Translations under genes and position numbers: made by a program | NCBI RefSeq assembly: GCF_011806425.1 | Contig: NZ_JAATOV010000001.1 | Coordinates: 1-64,000, forward strand | DNA length: 64,000 bases | Source: Thalassospira lucentensis | GTDB lineage: Bacteria > Pseudomonadota > Alphaproteobacteria > Rhodospirillales > Thalassospiraceae | Direction of reading: 5' to 3' | The notes under the pieces: model-generated | Seen by the model: the letters and a program-made list of their open reading frames with translations, nothing else | Told to the model about the DNA's origin: nothing | The model's database searches: none | Shown: positions 1 through 8,386 of the stretch, piece by piece | Numbering within the stretch: the first letter of the stretch is position 1 | How the letters are laid out: every line of letters starts with the position of its first letter

Positions 1-1546
1 CCCCATCCGGATCTTCGTCATTGGCCAGAAGCTCTGACGCCAGAATGACCGTCGAACGGTTCGACACAATCGAAACCTCGTCGCCATACGCTACAATAGG
101 TTCGACTATCGGAGCGTATTCCCTGTATTGCGCTGGATCGAGTGTTTCGCCAGTTACACCGCTATCGACATGGATCTTGTAAAGTTCACCTTGCCCGGAA
201 TTGGTCGGATGGCTGAAATAAACATACACACCACCATCAATGGCATGCTCAAGCTTGACATAGATTTCCGGACCATCGACCAATTCGCCAAAATCAACAA
301 CACCGTTAAACGGGTTGCCAAGGGAGTCATAACGCTGCCCATAAACACGATGTACGCTTGATGCATCACTTTCCCGACTGTTGAACACCGTGAAGTAGCC
401 GCCATCGGAAAGCGCGATGACATCGCCTGACACCACATTGCCACCATCCGGGTCAAGTGTAGCAAGATCAACACGCGCGGCTTCCGTCACAGCATTGTCT
501 GAGCCAAACTCATACACAACAAGGCTACGACCACTGACGACGGCGACCCGACCATCCGACAACAATGCCGACTTCGCACTCAGCCCGGAATACATCGGAT
601 CCGTGGCATCATTGGCTCCAACAAAGTCACGGACCTCGAAGGGGGTGCTCAGCGGATATCCTGCGGATGAGAACAGCTGACCAACAGTTTCGTTTGCACC
701 GTTTTTCATCATCAGCAGCAAACGACCATCAGACAATTCAAGGCCGGTTGACATGCGGTCATTCCCACCGGCAAGCCCACTTAAATCAAATAGATCGCCG
801 ACCGCGTTACCCGAAGCATCATAGCGCTGACCAAATGTATCTTGCCCGACGGTTTCGCCATCAACATTGCGGCTCATCACAAGCACAAACCCGCCATCCT
901 GAAGACCAATGACATCCGCGTCTGTGCTATTCACACCTTCTTCCTGAAGACTGACATCTTTCAGACGGTTGCCCGTCGAATTGAATATCTGGAACTGAAC
1001 GGCATCGCCAGAGCTTCCACCAGGCTTCGAATAAGTGATGACATAGTTGCCATTCGCAAGACCGGTAATATTGAAACTTGTCGCCCCTGCGCCCGCACTA
1101 ATTGCCTGGCGATTGCCCAGAGCCGCCCCCGCAGCATCATAGCGTTGACGCCAAATCCGATTACTGCCGTCGTACCAGGTTACAACTTGGCTGCCATCAG
1201 AAAGCTGAGCAACATCCCATTCGACAAGACCTTCCGCTTCACCGTCGATAGCAAAGCCAAGCGGCAGTTTGGTAGGGTCATCAAGCGTCGCACGCACATC
1301 AACCGTCACAGTTGCCGTACTGCTTCCACCCGCACCATCATCCGCTGTGTAGCTAAACACTGCCGGGCCGTAGTAATCCACATCCGGGGTGAACACCACA
1401 TTGCCGTCAACATCAAGCGACACCGTGCCGTAATCAGATGCCTTAACTGTTCTGATGCTAACGGGGCCACTGTCGTTAGACAACAACTGCGAAGCCAGAA
1501 TCACTGTGGTGCGGTTTGCTATGGTTTGGATAAGATCGTCTTGCAT
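1..1546 (-). CDS. VCBS/cadherin-like repeat protein, N-terminal part (runs off the window)
   Basis: An open frame of 515 codons starts at ATG 1546 on the minus strand and stays open to the window edge, so the 3' part is missing. The N-terminus (MQDDLIQTIANR) has no Sec signal. Residues about 10-90 form a cadherin/Ig-like tandem unit (VILASQLLSNDSGP ... YGTVSLDVDGNVVFTP ... FSYTADDGAG). A second copy of the unit start (VILASELLANDEDPDG) lies at the window edge. Between them are repeated beta-propeller-like blades with the recurring motif QRYDaxGnxxG. Such architecture is known from large type I-secreted adhesins and RTX proteins; secretion and adhesion here are inferred, because the C-terminal secretion signal is outside the window. 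The nearest mobile-DNA remnants lie only about 180 bp upstream. Confidence 0.8.
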   Translation of the reverse strand, partial: MQDDLIQTIANRTTVILASQLLSNDSGPVSIRTVKASDYGTVSLDVDGNVVFTPDVDYYGPAVFSYTADDGAGGSSTATVTVDVRATLDDPTKLPLGFAIDGEAEGLVEWDVAQLSDGSQVVTWYDGSNRIWRQRYDAAGAALGNRQAISAGAGATSFNITGLANGNYVITYSKPGGSSGDAVQFQIFNSTGNRLKDVSLQEEGVNSTDADVIGLQDGGFVLVMSRNVDGETVGQDTFGQRYDASGNAVGDLFDLSGLAGGNDRMSTGLELSDGRLLLMMKNGANETVGQLFSSAGYPLSTPFEVRDFVGANDATDPMYSGLSAKSALLSDGRVAVVSGRSLVVYEFGSDNAVTEAARVDLATLDPDGGNVVSGDVIALSDGGYFTVFNSRESDASSVHRVYGQRYDSLGNPFNGVVDFGELVDGPEIYVKLEHAIDGGVYVYFSHPTNSGQGELYKIHVDSGVTGETLDPAQYREYAPIVEPIVAYGDEVSIVSNRSTVILASELLANDEDPDG

Positions 1547-1617
1547 TTGAGCCCCTGATTTCAGCACCCTACAAACATAAACAATCCAATGCTTATCCGT
1601 ACGTGCAATGTAGAACT

Positions 1618-1640
1618 AATACCCTTATGAGAAGAGTATT
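1618..1640. promoter_or_regulatory. Inverted repeat upstream of the surface-protein gene
   Basis: AATACCCTT and AAGAGTATT form 9-bp arms with one mismatch around a 5-bp centre, about 70 bp upstream of the ATG at 1546. No T-tract follows on either strand, so an operator is more likely than a terminator. The regulator is unknown. Confidence 0.3.
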
Positions 1641-1722
1641 GGGGCTCGACATAGTGCACAAGCAATAGTTTAGTTACTCAATTAAAAATCGCACATTAGT
1701 ATTTTTGTATTAAAAACAATTC

Positions 1723-1824
1723 CATACCCCGGAATTATGACAATTCCGGCTGGCTCTTACTGACGACTGATTTTAGGCGGGAAGTTGGAGAGCGATGGAG
1801 CAGTGATTACATTCTGTAAACACT
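1723..1824 (+). repeat. 102-bp direct repeat, copy A
   Basis: This segment matches 24044-24145 without gaps at about 94 of 102 positions, in the same orientation. It contains a small palindrome (GGAATT-ATGAC-AATTCC) at its left end and the left arm plus part of the right arm of a larger palindrome at its right end. Identity stops abruptly after ACACT, where the transposon-like end starting TGTCAGG begins. Copy B lies 10 bp from the 3' end of a tRNA gene. The two copies bracket about 22.2 kb of accessory genes. Confidence 0.85.
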
Positions 1825-1965
1825 TGTCAGGTGCCACAAAAGGTGACATTTGAGATACAGCAAAATCAACTACTTGGCATTTCCGATTGCCAGAAAAGTT
1901 GGCACTGATTGACACATAAGCTGACAAAAAACTGCAGGATTGACAGAAAAGCTGACATTTCCCCA
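1825..1965 (+). mobile_element. Remnant transposon end with four related ~22-bp motifs
   Basis: The segment begins TGTCAGGTGCCACAAAAGG and carries four related motifs with consensus roughly GATTGmCAsAWAAGyTGrCA: one at the very end (GTGCCACAAAAGGTGACA) and three further in, the last reading GATTGACAGAAAAGCTGACA. A terminal TGT plus an array of ~22-bp repeats is the known layout of ends bound by DDE transposases of the TnsB/TniA/IstA group (Tn7-like, Tn5053-like, IS21). No transposase gene and no matching opposite end are visible nearby, so this is read as a decayed element. Assignment to a family is inference. Confidence 0.6.
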
Positions 1966-2103
1966 GTGCATCAAAAACCATGTACCCATACAGACAATTA
2001 GAGAGATTATGAATTTATTCATAACAGCTTGCCCGCCTAACAAAAGAACTGGAACGCTGTACTCTTGATCTGATCCACCAAATTCCGAGACTAGACGCTG
2101 AGA

Positions 2104-2214
2104 TCAAAGTCGGCGGCAATCCATTTCATGATCATACCGCTCGCTTGTCGCGCGTCGTATGTCCTTGATTGCGTTCTCGGCCGTCGGTTTCTGCGGCTCG
2201 GATTTCTGTTTCAT
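2104..2214 (-). pseudogene. Truncated IS3-family transposase orfA (N-terminus only)
   Basis: Starting at ATG 2214 on the minus strand, preceded by GGAAG, the frame reads MKQKSEPQKPTAEN then AIKDIRRAT and then unrelated residues to a stop after 36 codons. The first 23 residues match what I know of the N-terminus of IS3-group orfA proteins common in Rhizobiales (...KDIRRATRKxYSAEEKIRIVL). The helix-turn-helix and everything after DIRRAT are missing, so the gene was cut by a deletion or later insertion. Together with the repeat-rich end at 1825 it marks this as a site of past insertions. Confidence 0.6.
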
Positions 2215-2234
2215 CTTCACTTCCTTTGATCGAG

Positions 2235-2489
2235 CTACGATGAGCCAAAATCCTCCATTATCCGTTGAGTCAAATCTGTCTCATGGGCGTTGAGACGGAA
2301 CAGGCAAAGCTTAATATTGATCCCATTGCTTTCGCAGAAGTGAAGCTGGGTGACACGTGTAAATCCGCACTTCACGAGCTCAACCGGACGACGAAGTGAA
2401 TACCGAAAATTGAGGCTTTTCGTATGACAGCCAGCCTCTTTGACTATCTTCTGAATGTTCGAACACGTGATATCAAAAGATACCGACAT
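2235..2489 (-). CDS. Hypothetical 84-residue ORF
   Basis: ATG at 2489, no clear ribosome binding site. The product has three cysteines and no motif, signal or membrane segment that I recognise. It sits between the IS fragment and the GntR gene. It may be a chance frame or a fragment left by insertions; I cannot assign a role. Confidence 0.15.
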   Translation of the reverse strand: MSVSFDITCSNIQKIVKEAGCHTKSLNFRYSLRRPVELVKCGFTRVTQLHFCESNGINIKLCLFRLNAHETDLTQRIMEDFGSS

Positions 2490-2658
2490 GTACTTGGCTG
2501 GAGAATCTCCAACCTTTCACATATTTCGAGTCTTCTAAAAATGTAATTAAGCAGACGGCAGTCGAAGACTGCGATAGGACCGCCGGGTTCAGCCCAAAAG
2601 CCTCTCTCCATCTTTTTAAAAATAGAGACTCACTTGACGGCAATAATCGTCTGTGATT

Positions 2659-2672
2659 GATTGTTGACAATC
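2659..2672. promoter_or_regulatory. Probable GntR-type operator
   Basis: GATTGT-TG-ACAATC is a perfect palindrome 11 bp before the chosen start of the gntR gene. Its core TTGTTGACAA fits the TNGTNNACNA pattern known for FCD-type GntR regulators. Position suggests autorepression of the gntR-proC-ABC transporter operon. It also argues against starting the protein at the TTG at 2657, inside the operator. Confidence 0.55.
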
Positions 2673-2683
2673 GATCACCAGCA

Positions 2684-3421
2684 ATGAGGCCTGATGTGAA
2701 CTCCGGCGTGTCACAAAATTTTATTCGAATTCCGAAGGCGACTTTCCGGGCCCATATCGTTGACGGACTGCGCAATGCCATCCTTAGCGGTGAAATTCCT
2801 CCGGGCGCACAAGTGATTGAGTCAAGCTTGGCAGCACAATTCGGTGTGAGCCGTGGCCCGTTGAGAGAGGCCATGCGCCAGCTCATCGACGAAGGTCTAC
2901 TTGTTACGGTGCCATACACCGGAACCCACGTTGTTGATCTCTCGGTTAGCGATGTCAGGGAAATTTACTCAATGCGCGTCAATCTGGAGATTTTTGCATT
3001 TGAGCAGGTCTGGTCGCGGCGAGATCAAAGCTTCCACGAAGGACTCCGCGCTCGCCACGCCGCCCTAACCCGGTGCATTGATGCGGAAGATGATGTTGCG
3101 AGCATCGACGCTGAGCTTCAGCTTCACGGTTTTGTCTACGAAGCCACCGGCCACCAAATCCTATTGAAAACATGGGAAAGTATACGTGGGCGCCTTCAGC
3201 TCTATTGGGCTGCGCATCACAGGGCACATGGTATTCGGGGTCCCCGCCGTGAGGGGCACGACAGTTATGTAGAAAATGCACTCGGCGATGATTTCGAAGC
3301 CATGCGGACCGAAATCAAAAACCATATGGCGCGTGGAGGCGAACAAACAGAAGAGTTTCTTCTCGGATCGGAGTCAAACACCGCGACGCAATCAGACCTC
3401 GCCGCTGGAGGTTCTAAATGA
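2684..3421 (+). CDS. GntR-family (FCD subfamily) transcriptional regulator
   Basis: 245 residues from ATG 2684; an upstream TTG at 2657 is rejected because it lies within the putative operator. The N-terminal winged helix-turn-helix is clear (LRNAILSGEIPPGAQVIE ... FGVSRGPLREAMRQL ... EGLL). It is followed by an all-helical FCD ligand-binding domain (about residues 85-220). FCD regulators usually sense small organic acids or amino acids. The stop overlaps the proC start (ATGA), so regulator and proC are translationally coupled, and the ABC transporter genes follow in the same direction. It probably represses this cluster until the transported amino acid or a derivative is present. The ligand is unknown. 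Confidence 0.88.
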   Translation: MRPDVNSGVSQNFIRIPKATFRAHIVDGLRNAILSGEIPPGAQVIESSLAAQFGVSRGPLREAMRQLIDEGLLVTVPYTGTHVVDLSVSDVREIYSMRVNLEIFAFEQVWSRRDQSFHEGLRARHAALTRCIDAEDDVASIDAELQLHGFVYEATGHQILLKTWESIRGRLQLYWAAHHRAHGIRGPRREGHDSYVENALGDDFEAMRTEIKNHMARGGEQTEEFLLGSESNTATQSDLAAGGSK

Positions 3422-4254
3422 CACCATTGCCCCCCGCCCCGCTTTCCGTCCTGATCATAGGATGCGGAAACATGGGAGCCGCTATCGCCGGCGGTGCAGT
3501 TGCAAATATCCCAACGGTCAGCATCACAGCTGTCGATCCTGACGTAGAAAAGGCTCGGAAGCTTCTCCCTTCCCACTCTGCGGTCGACGTAGTGGCGGAG
3601 TTTGATGAACTTCGTGATCGGCACTTTGACGTATGCATTGTGTCGGTCAAACCCCAACATGTCGAGACCGTCCTTCAAACAGCACAGCCTAGCCTTCCCA
3701 ATGCTTTAGTCATTTCTATTGCGGCCGGAATCCCGCTGGAAAGACTGCAAGCTTCGATCCCCAACCTGCGGCGGCTCGTCCGCGTGATGCCCAATCTTCC
3801 CGCCTTGGCGGCAACCGCGATGAGTGTTGGCTTTGCCGAACAGGATGCTGTGTCAGAGGCAGACCGGCGCATCGTAGAAGAAATATTTGGGGCAATAGGC
3901 CAATTCTGCTGGCTGACAAAGGAAACTGAGATCGATCTTGCAACAGGCGTAACAGGAAGCGGCCCTGGTTACGTGTTTGCATTCGCAGAGTATCTACAGG
4001 ACGCGGCGCAAAGACTTGGTTTTTCCAGAGAGTTGGCGGCGAAATTCGCCCGACAAACCGTCATTGGCGCTGCACGCCTCCTTGAACAGGATACGAGAAC
4101 CGCGCACGACTTGAAGGTTGCCGTAACCAGCCCCGGTGGCACCACAGCGGCAGGTCTTTCTGTGCTCGAGGCCCAAAACGCACTCCCCTCACTTTTGATC
4201 AAAACCACCCTTGCGGCCGCCGATAGAGCCGTCGAACTCGGCAAGATCCAATAA
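3418..4254 (+). CDS. proC: Pyrroline-5-carboxylate reductase (ProC family)
   Basis: 278 residues, the usual length. Reduces 1-pyrroline-5-carboxylate to proline with NAD(P)H, or a related cyclic imine. The N-terminal dinucleotide-binding loop reads LIIGCGNMGAAIAGG (residues about 12-26). The C-terminal dimerisation domain contains the family signature around TSPGGTTAAGLSVLE (about residues 240-254). The start overlaps the gntR stop by 4 bp. Location inside an amino acid uptake operon with a class IV aminotransferase-like gene suggests a catabolic or salvage role (reducing a cyclic imine from an imported amino acid) rather than the housekeeping proline enzyme; that part is inference. Confidence 0.88.
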   Translation: MTPLPPAPLSVLIIGCGNMGAAIAGGAVANIPTVSITAVDPDVEKARKLLPSHSAVDVVAEFDELRDRHFDVCIVSVKPQHVETVLQTAQPSLPNALVISIAAGIPLERLQASIPNLRRLVRVMPNLPALAATAMSVGFAEQDAVSEADRRIVEEIFGAIGQFCWLTKETEIDLATGVTGSGPGYVFAFAEYLQDAAQRLGFSRELAAKFARQTVIGAARLLEQDTRTAHDLKVAVTSPGGTTAAGLSVLEAQNALPSLLIKTTLAAADRAVELGKIQ

Positions 4255-4304
4255 GAAGAGCCGTAAAGGCCACTCGCCAGGTAATCAACTTCAGAGGCTT
4301 TACA

Positions 4305-5138
4305 ATGAACACGACACGCAGAACTTTTGTAGCGCTTTGCGCTGCAGTTATCACTTGCATGGCCACGCCAGCTTTCTCCCAGGATGCTTCAACCCTTGAG
4401 CGCATCAAGCAAGACAAACAGCTTCGAATTGGTGTCACGTCAGCTGAACCATGGTTTTTCAAGGACCCGATGACCGAAGAATGGACGGGCGTTGGGGTTG
4501 CAATGGGCGAGAAGCTTGCTGCCAACCTAGGGGCTACGTTGGTCCCCGTTGAAACGACTTGGGCAAATGCCGTCGCCGCCATTCAGGCAAACCAGATTGA
4601 TCTTATGTTCGTTCTGGATCCGACAGAAGAACGAAAAAAAGCTATCGCTTTCCCGGATGCGCCCCTGTTCTACTACGCTATGGGGGCCCTCGTACCCACA
4701 GACTCTGAAGTGACGTCCTGGGAAGATATTGACAAGCCTGGCACCCGTATTGGCGTTACGCTTGGCACCTCGCTTGACAAGAACATCACAGAGATGGCCA
4801 AGAACGCCGAAATCAATCGTTTCTCCAACAACGACGAAGCTATCGCGGCCTTCGCAGCGAAGCGCGTAGATGTCGTCGTGCAGTTCCATCCAGCTCTTGT
4901 TGTTCAGTATTCCCGCTTGAAGCTTGGTAAAGTCATTCTTCCTACCCCCGTCAACCCGGTTCCCACCAGCGCCGGCCTGCGAAAAGAAGCCGATCCTGCG
5001 TTCCGCGATTGGGTGAGTGAGCAGTTTGCCTCTCTCTACAAAGAAGGTGTTCCGGACCAGATATTTGACGCGTACCTGAAGTCGAAAAACATTGATCCCA
5101 CGGGTATTCCGGGCCTCGTAAAAGAAGCCTGGCAGTAA
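4305..5138 (+). CDS. Amino acid ABC transporter substrate-binding protein (family 3)
   Basis: 277 residues with a Sec signal peptide (MNTTRRTFVALCAAVI ..., cleavage probably after PAFSQ or PAFS). The mature part has the solute-binding fold of the polar amino acid family: ERIKQDKQLRIGVTSAEPWFF at the start, then DPTEERKKAIAFPDAP and GVTLGTSLD. It is periplasmic and delivers its ligand to the two permeases downstream. Proteins of this family bind amino acids or opine-like compounds; the exact ligand cannot be read from sequence. Neighbouring proC and aminotransferase-like genes point to an amino acid. Confidence 0.88.
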   Translation: MNTTRRTFVALCAAVITCMATPAFSQDASTLERIKQDKQLRIGVTSAEPWFFKDPMTEEWTGVGVAMGEKLAANLGATLVPVETTWANAVAAIQANQIDLMFVLDPTEERKKAIAFPDAPLFYYAMGALVPTDSEVTSWEDIDKPGTRIGVTLGTSLDKNITEMAKNAEINRFSNNDEAIAAFAAKRVDVVVQFHPALVVQYSRLKLGKVILPTPVNPVPTSAGLRKEADPAFRDWVSEQFASLYKEGVPDQIFDAYLKSKNIDPTGIPGLVKEAWQ

Positions 5139-5258
5139 TCTCGGCTGGCGGGAGGCTGGCGAGAGCTAGCCTCCCATATTTTATGTTTCGGACGAAAGGA
5201 TGGTCGCCAGCGAAGCTTGCGCGATCACTGCTTCGTATCATCCAAGGATCTGTTTCTC

Positions 5259-5924
5259 ATGAGCTATCAATGGGATTTCTCCGGCGTTTGGTCCCGATGG
5301 GACATTTTGGCTGTCGGTCTTCTGAACACTATAAAAATTGCGGCGGTCTCTATTGTTCTCGGGATCGTCGTTGGCTTGGTCCTGGCGTTTCTTAAACTTT
5401 CGCCCAAAAAATATCTTTCGGCACCCGCCACCGCGTTCATAGAGTTTTATCGGAACACCCCACCGATTATTCATTTTTTCTGGTTCTACTATGCCCTTCC
5501 AGTGCTAGCGAACATAAGTTTGGATCCTTTCGTAGCAGCCGTGCTCGCTCTTTCCACGCAATCAGGCGCCTTCTACGCGGAGGTCTTTCGCGGAGGCATC
5601 GTTTCCATCGAGAAAGGTCAGTGGGAAGGGGGCCGCTCCCTAGGAATGCGGCATTCACAGTTGATGCGGCGGATCATACTTCCCCAAGCGATGACCCGAA
5701 TGTTCGCGCCGTTTGTCGAACGGTCCTTCGAGCTGACGAAAACAACGGCACTCGCATCTACTCTTGCCTACGCTGACCTTCTTTATCAGGCAATGCGTGT
5801 CAATAGTGAGACCTTTAGACCTTTGGAGGTCTATACGACCATAGCTTTGATGTACGTCGTTCTACTTGTAACAGCCAGCACTCTTTCGCGCATTGCCGAA
5901 GCGCGCCTGACGGCTTATCGCTGA
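5259..5924 (+). CDS. Amino acid ABC transporter permease (HisM/GlnP type)
   Basis: 221 residues from ATG 5259, which has AAGGA 10 bp upstream; the frame is open to 5217 but the longer form has no ribosome site and would be out of line with the paralogue next door. Several hydrophobic segments (TIKIAAVSIVLGIVVGLVLAF and others) carry the transporter. The EAA loop that docks the ATPase is visible as EGGRSLGMRHSQLMRRIILPQA. It forms the inner-membrane channel together with the next gene. Confidence 0.88.
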   Translation: MSYQWDFSGVWSRWDILAVGLLNTIKIAAVSIVLGIVVGLVLAFLKLSPKKYLSAPATAFIEFYRNTPPIIHFFWFYYALPVLANISLDPFVAAVLALSTQSGAFYAEVFRGGIVSIEKGQWEGGRSLGMRHSQLMRRIILPQAMTRMFAPFVERSFELTKTTALASTLAYADLLYQAMRVNSETFRPLEVYTTIALMYVVLLVTASTLSRIAEARLTAYR

Positions 5925-5935
5925 GGAGCCAATCA

Positions 5936-6601
5936 ATGAATTATCAATTTGATTTTGGGCTTATTCTCCAAAGCCTTCCTGTCCTTCTTCGTGGTCTTCT
6001 CGTCACCATTGAATTGTGGATTCCCAGCATCCTTATTGGCCTTACTGCTGGTTTTTTTCTGTCGCTAGCACGAACCTCGAAGAGCATAGCGCTTAGAGCG
6101 CCAAGTCTGTTTTACATCGAGCTCTTCCGCGACACTCCGGTTCTAATCCAGCTCATCTGGTTCTTCTATGCTTTCCCGATCATTATCGGGGTCCAACTGT
6201 CTCCATTTACGGCCGCTCTTCTCGGGTTGGCGCTAAACACGTCGGCCTATTCCGCTGAGATTTTCAGGGGTGGGATCCAGTCGATCGCGCTAGGCCAGTG
6301 GGAGGGAGCGAGAGCTTTGGGTATGCGTAACTCACAAATTTTACGGCGGATCATTCTTCCACAGGTATTCAAACGCATGCTGCCCGCGTTCACCAATCGC
6401 GCGATTGAGGTCGCCAAGATGTCATCTCTCGCGTCGGTATTGTCTGTACATGAATTGATGTATCAGGGGCGATTGCTCAGTTCGACCTACTACCGACCAC
6501 TTGAAATTCTAACGACCGTAGCAGTCATCTATTTCATCCTGATTTACCCCGGAACATGGCTCTCCGCGCGCTTGGAAAAGCGCCTTGCGGCAAAAGCCTA
6601 A
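5936..6601 (+). CDS. Amino acid ABC transporter permease (HisQ/GlnP type)
   Basis: 221 residues, paralogous to the preceding permease and only 11 bp downstream, with GAGGAG before the ATG. The EAA motif reads EGARALGMRNSQILRRIILPQ. Several membrane helices span the protein. It pairs with the upstream permease as a heterodimer, and with the ATPase gene that begins 23 bp downstream. Confidence 0.88.
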   Translation: MNYQFDFGLILQSLPVLLRGLLVTIELWIPSILIGLTAGFFLSLARTSKSIALRAPSLFYIELFRDTPVLIQLIWFFYAFPIIIGVQLSPFTAALLGLALNTSAYSAEIFRGGIQSIALGQWEGARALGMRNSQILRRIILPQVFKRMLPAFTNRAIEVAKMSSLASVLSVHELMYQGRLLSSTYYRPLEILTTVAVIYFILIYPGTWLSARLEKRLAAKA

Positions 6602-6624
6602 CGCCGACTCAAGGAGGCATTGCA

Positions 6625-7401
6625 ATGAATGAACCTATTCTCCGCGTAACGGAGCTGAATAAGAAATTCGGAGAACATCACGTGCTGAAAGGAATCGACT
6701 TTTCGGTCGAGCAAGGCGAGCGTGTGGCAATCATCGGTGGGAGTGGCTCTGGAAAAAGTACCTTTTTGCGTTGCCTCAACTTCATGGAGATGCCCTCCAG
6801 CGGAACGGTTTCTCTTGATGGGAAGGAAATCGGAAAACCCGCCGGCAAAAACGGTGAACGTCGTTATCCTGAATCGGAACTTTGTTTGGTACGCGAGCGC
6901 GTCGGCATGGTCTTCCAGCAGTTCAACCTGTTTCCACATATGACCGTTCTCGAGAACGCCATGGAAGGGTTATTGACTGTAAAGGGCATGAAGAAAGAGG
7001 CCGCTCGAGACTTGGCGGTTAAGGAACTCGACAAAGTTGGGCTCGCGGATAAACACGACGCCTATCCGGGCCGGTTATCGGGTGGACAGCAACAACGTGT
7101 GGCAATCGCCCGTTCTCTTGCAATGGAGCCTGAGATACTTCTGTTCGATGAGCCGACGTCATCACTGGACCCCGAGTTGGTTGGTGAGGTGCTCGTTGTC
7201 ATCCGCAAGCTCGCGGAAGAAGGAAGAACAATGCTGCTGGTTACCCACGAATTGGGCTTCGCCTACCATTTCGCGACCAAAGTAATTTTCTTGGCAGACG
7301 GTGTTTTTCACGAAGTCGGCACACCAGCAGAAGTTCTTAAAAACCCAAAACAGGAGCGCACACGGGCGTTTCTCAACCGTTTCACCGAATTTGCGTTTTA
7401 A
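6625..7401 (+). CDS. Amino acid ABC transporter ATP-binding protein (GlnQ/HisP type)
   Basis: 258 residues from ATG 6625, chosen for the strong AAGGAGG upstream; the longer frame overlaps the permease. Walker A is GGSGSGKST, the ABC signature LSGGQQQR, Walker B ILLFDEPTSSLD, and the switch histidine lies in LVTHE. An insertion of about 20 residues (KPAGKNGERRYPESELCLVR) before the Q-loop is seen in some members of this family. It energises uptake by the two permeases and the binding protein encoded upstream. Confidence 0.9.
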   Translation: MNEPILRVTELNKKFGEHHVLKGIDFSVEQGERVAIIGGSGSGKSTFLRCLNFMEMPSSGTVSLDGKEIGKPAGKNGERRYPESELCLVRERVGMVFQQFNLFPHMTVLENAMEGLLTVKGMKKEAARDLAVKELDKVGLADKHDAYPGRLSGGQQQRVAIARSLAMEPEILLFDEPTSSLDPELVGEVLVVIRKLAEEGRTMLLVTHELGFAYHFATKVIFLADGVFHEVGTPAEVLKNPKQERTRAFLNRFTEFAF

Positions 7402-7449
7402 CCCTGCGGACGCAAACCATAAAAAAACTATGAATAGGAAGCTCTTGAA

Positions 7450-8370
7450 ATGACCGCAACAACCGCTAGCAACACGAGTTCGCAAGGATACGTCGCGGAT
7501 AATCGCAACGACGAAGTGATGATCTATCTCAATGGTGAATTTTTTAAACGTGACGAGGCCATGGTCTCGGTGTTCGACGCGGGTTTCGGGCTCGGAGACG
7601 GCGTTTGGGAAGGTGTTCGCCTGGTAAACGGGAAGATAGTCGCCTTGGATGAACACCTCGACCGGCTTCTTGAAGGTGCCAATTCGATTCAGCTTGATAT
7701 TGGTATGAGCCGTGACGAACTAGAGGCAGCTCTTAAGCAAACGTTCGAAAAAAACGGCATGACGGATGGTGCCCATGCTCGTTTGATGGTCACGCGGGGC
7801 AAAAAGACGACGCCGAACCAAGATCCGAGGTTCGCGATAGGCCAGGCAACGGTAGTTATAGTTGCGGAATTCAAACTACCTAAGCCGGAGTCAAAGGCGA
7901 ATGGTATCACGCTGATGACGTCGACAATTCGATGCAGCACACCAGATGTTTTCGACTTACGACTTAATTCCCATAGCCGTCTGAATTTCATCCAGGCCCT
8001 ACTCCAAGCGATCAACCTCGGCGCTGACGAGGCACTAATGCTTGATCCTCACGGGTTTGTTGCCAGCTGCAACTCTACAAATTTCTTCATAGTCCGCGGC
8101 GAAGAACTCTGGACCTCTACTGGCCGATACAATTTCAACGGGATTACGCGAAAGAAGGTCATCAAGCTATACGCGGATGCCGGATTTGTAGTGCGCCAGA
8201 AGGATTTCACATTGGCCGAGGTTTACAGTGCCTCCGAAGCTTTCGTGACAGGGACATTGGGCGGCATCACGCCGGTCACCCGGATTGATGGACGTCAGGT
8301 CGGAGATGGTAAACCTGGGCTTGTGACTCAGCGTATCGCCGATCTCTACGCCGATTATATCTCCAGCTGA
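7450..8370 (+). CDS. Class IV aminotransferase-like protein (fold type IV), catalytic lysine not found
   Basis: 306 residues, resembling D-amino acid / branched-chain aminotransferases and aminodeoxychorismate lyase. Family marks: MIYLNGEFF, SVFDAGFGLGDGVWEG (about 40-55), GADEALMLDPHGFVASCNSTNFF (about 189-211), FNGITRKKV and TGTLGGITPV. In characterised relatives the PLP-binding lysine lies in a segment like K-S-L-N-x-L; here residues 172-180 are LNSHSRLNF and no lysine is present in this region. The reading frame around it is clean. Either the lysine role is taken by another residue, the protein is inactive as a transaminase, or this branch places the lysine elsewhere. It follows the ABC transporter genes and precedes a ClC gene by 16 bp, so it is probably in the same operon. 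Confidence 0.75.
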   Translation: MTATTASNTSSQGYVADNRNDEVMIYLNGEFFKRDEAMVSVFDAGFGLGDGVWEGVRLVNGKIVALDEHLDRLLEGANSIQLDIGMSRDELEAALKQTFEKNGMTDGAHARLMVTRGKKTTPNQDPRFAIGQATVVIVAEFKLPKPESKANGITLMTSTIRCSTPDVFDLRLNSHSRLNFIQALLQAINLGADEALMLDPHGFVASCNSTNFFIVRGEELWTSTGRYNFNGITRKKVIKLYADAGFVVRQKDFTLAEVYSASEAFVTGTLGGITPVTRIDGRQVGDGKPGLVTQRIADLYADYISS

Positions 8371-8386
8371 GTTTCGGGAGTCATCC

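Noticed and set aside
842-1558. 238-codon open frame on the plus strand
   Set aside because: Antisense to the repeat-rich surface-protein gene, whose frame gives coherent repeated domains.
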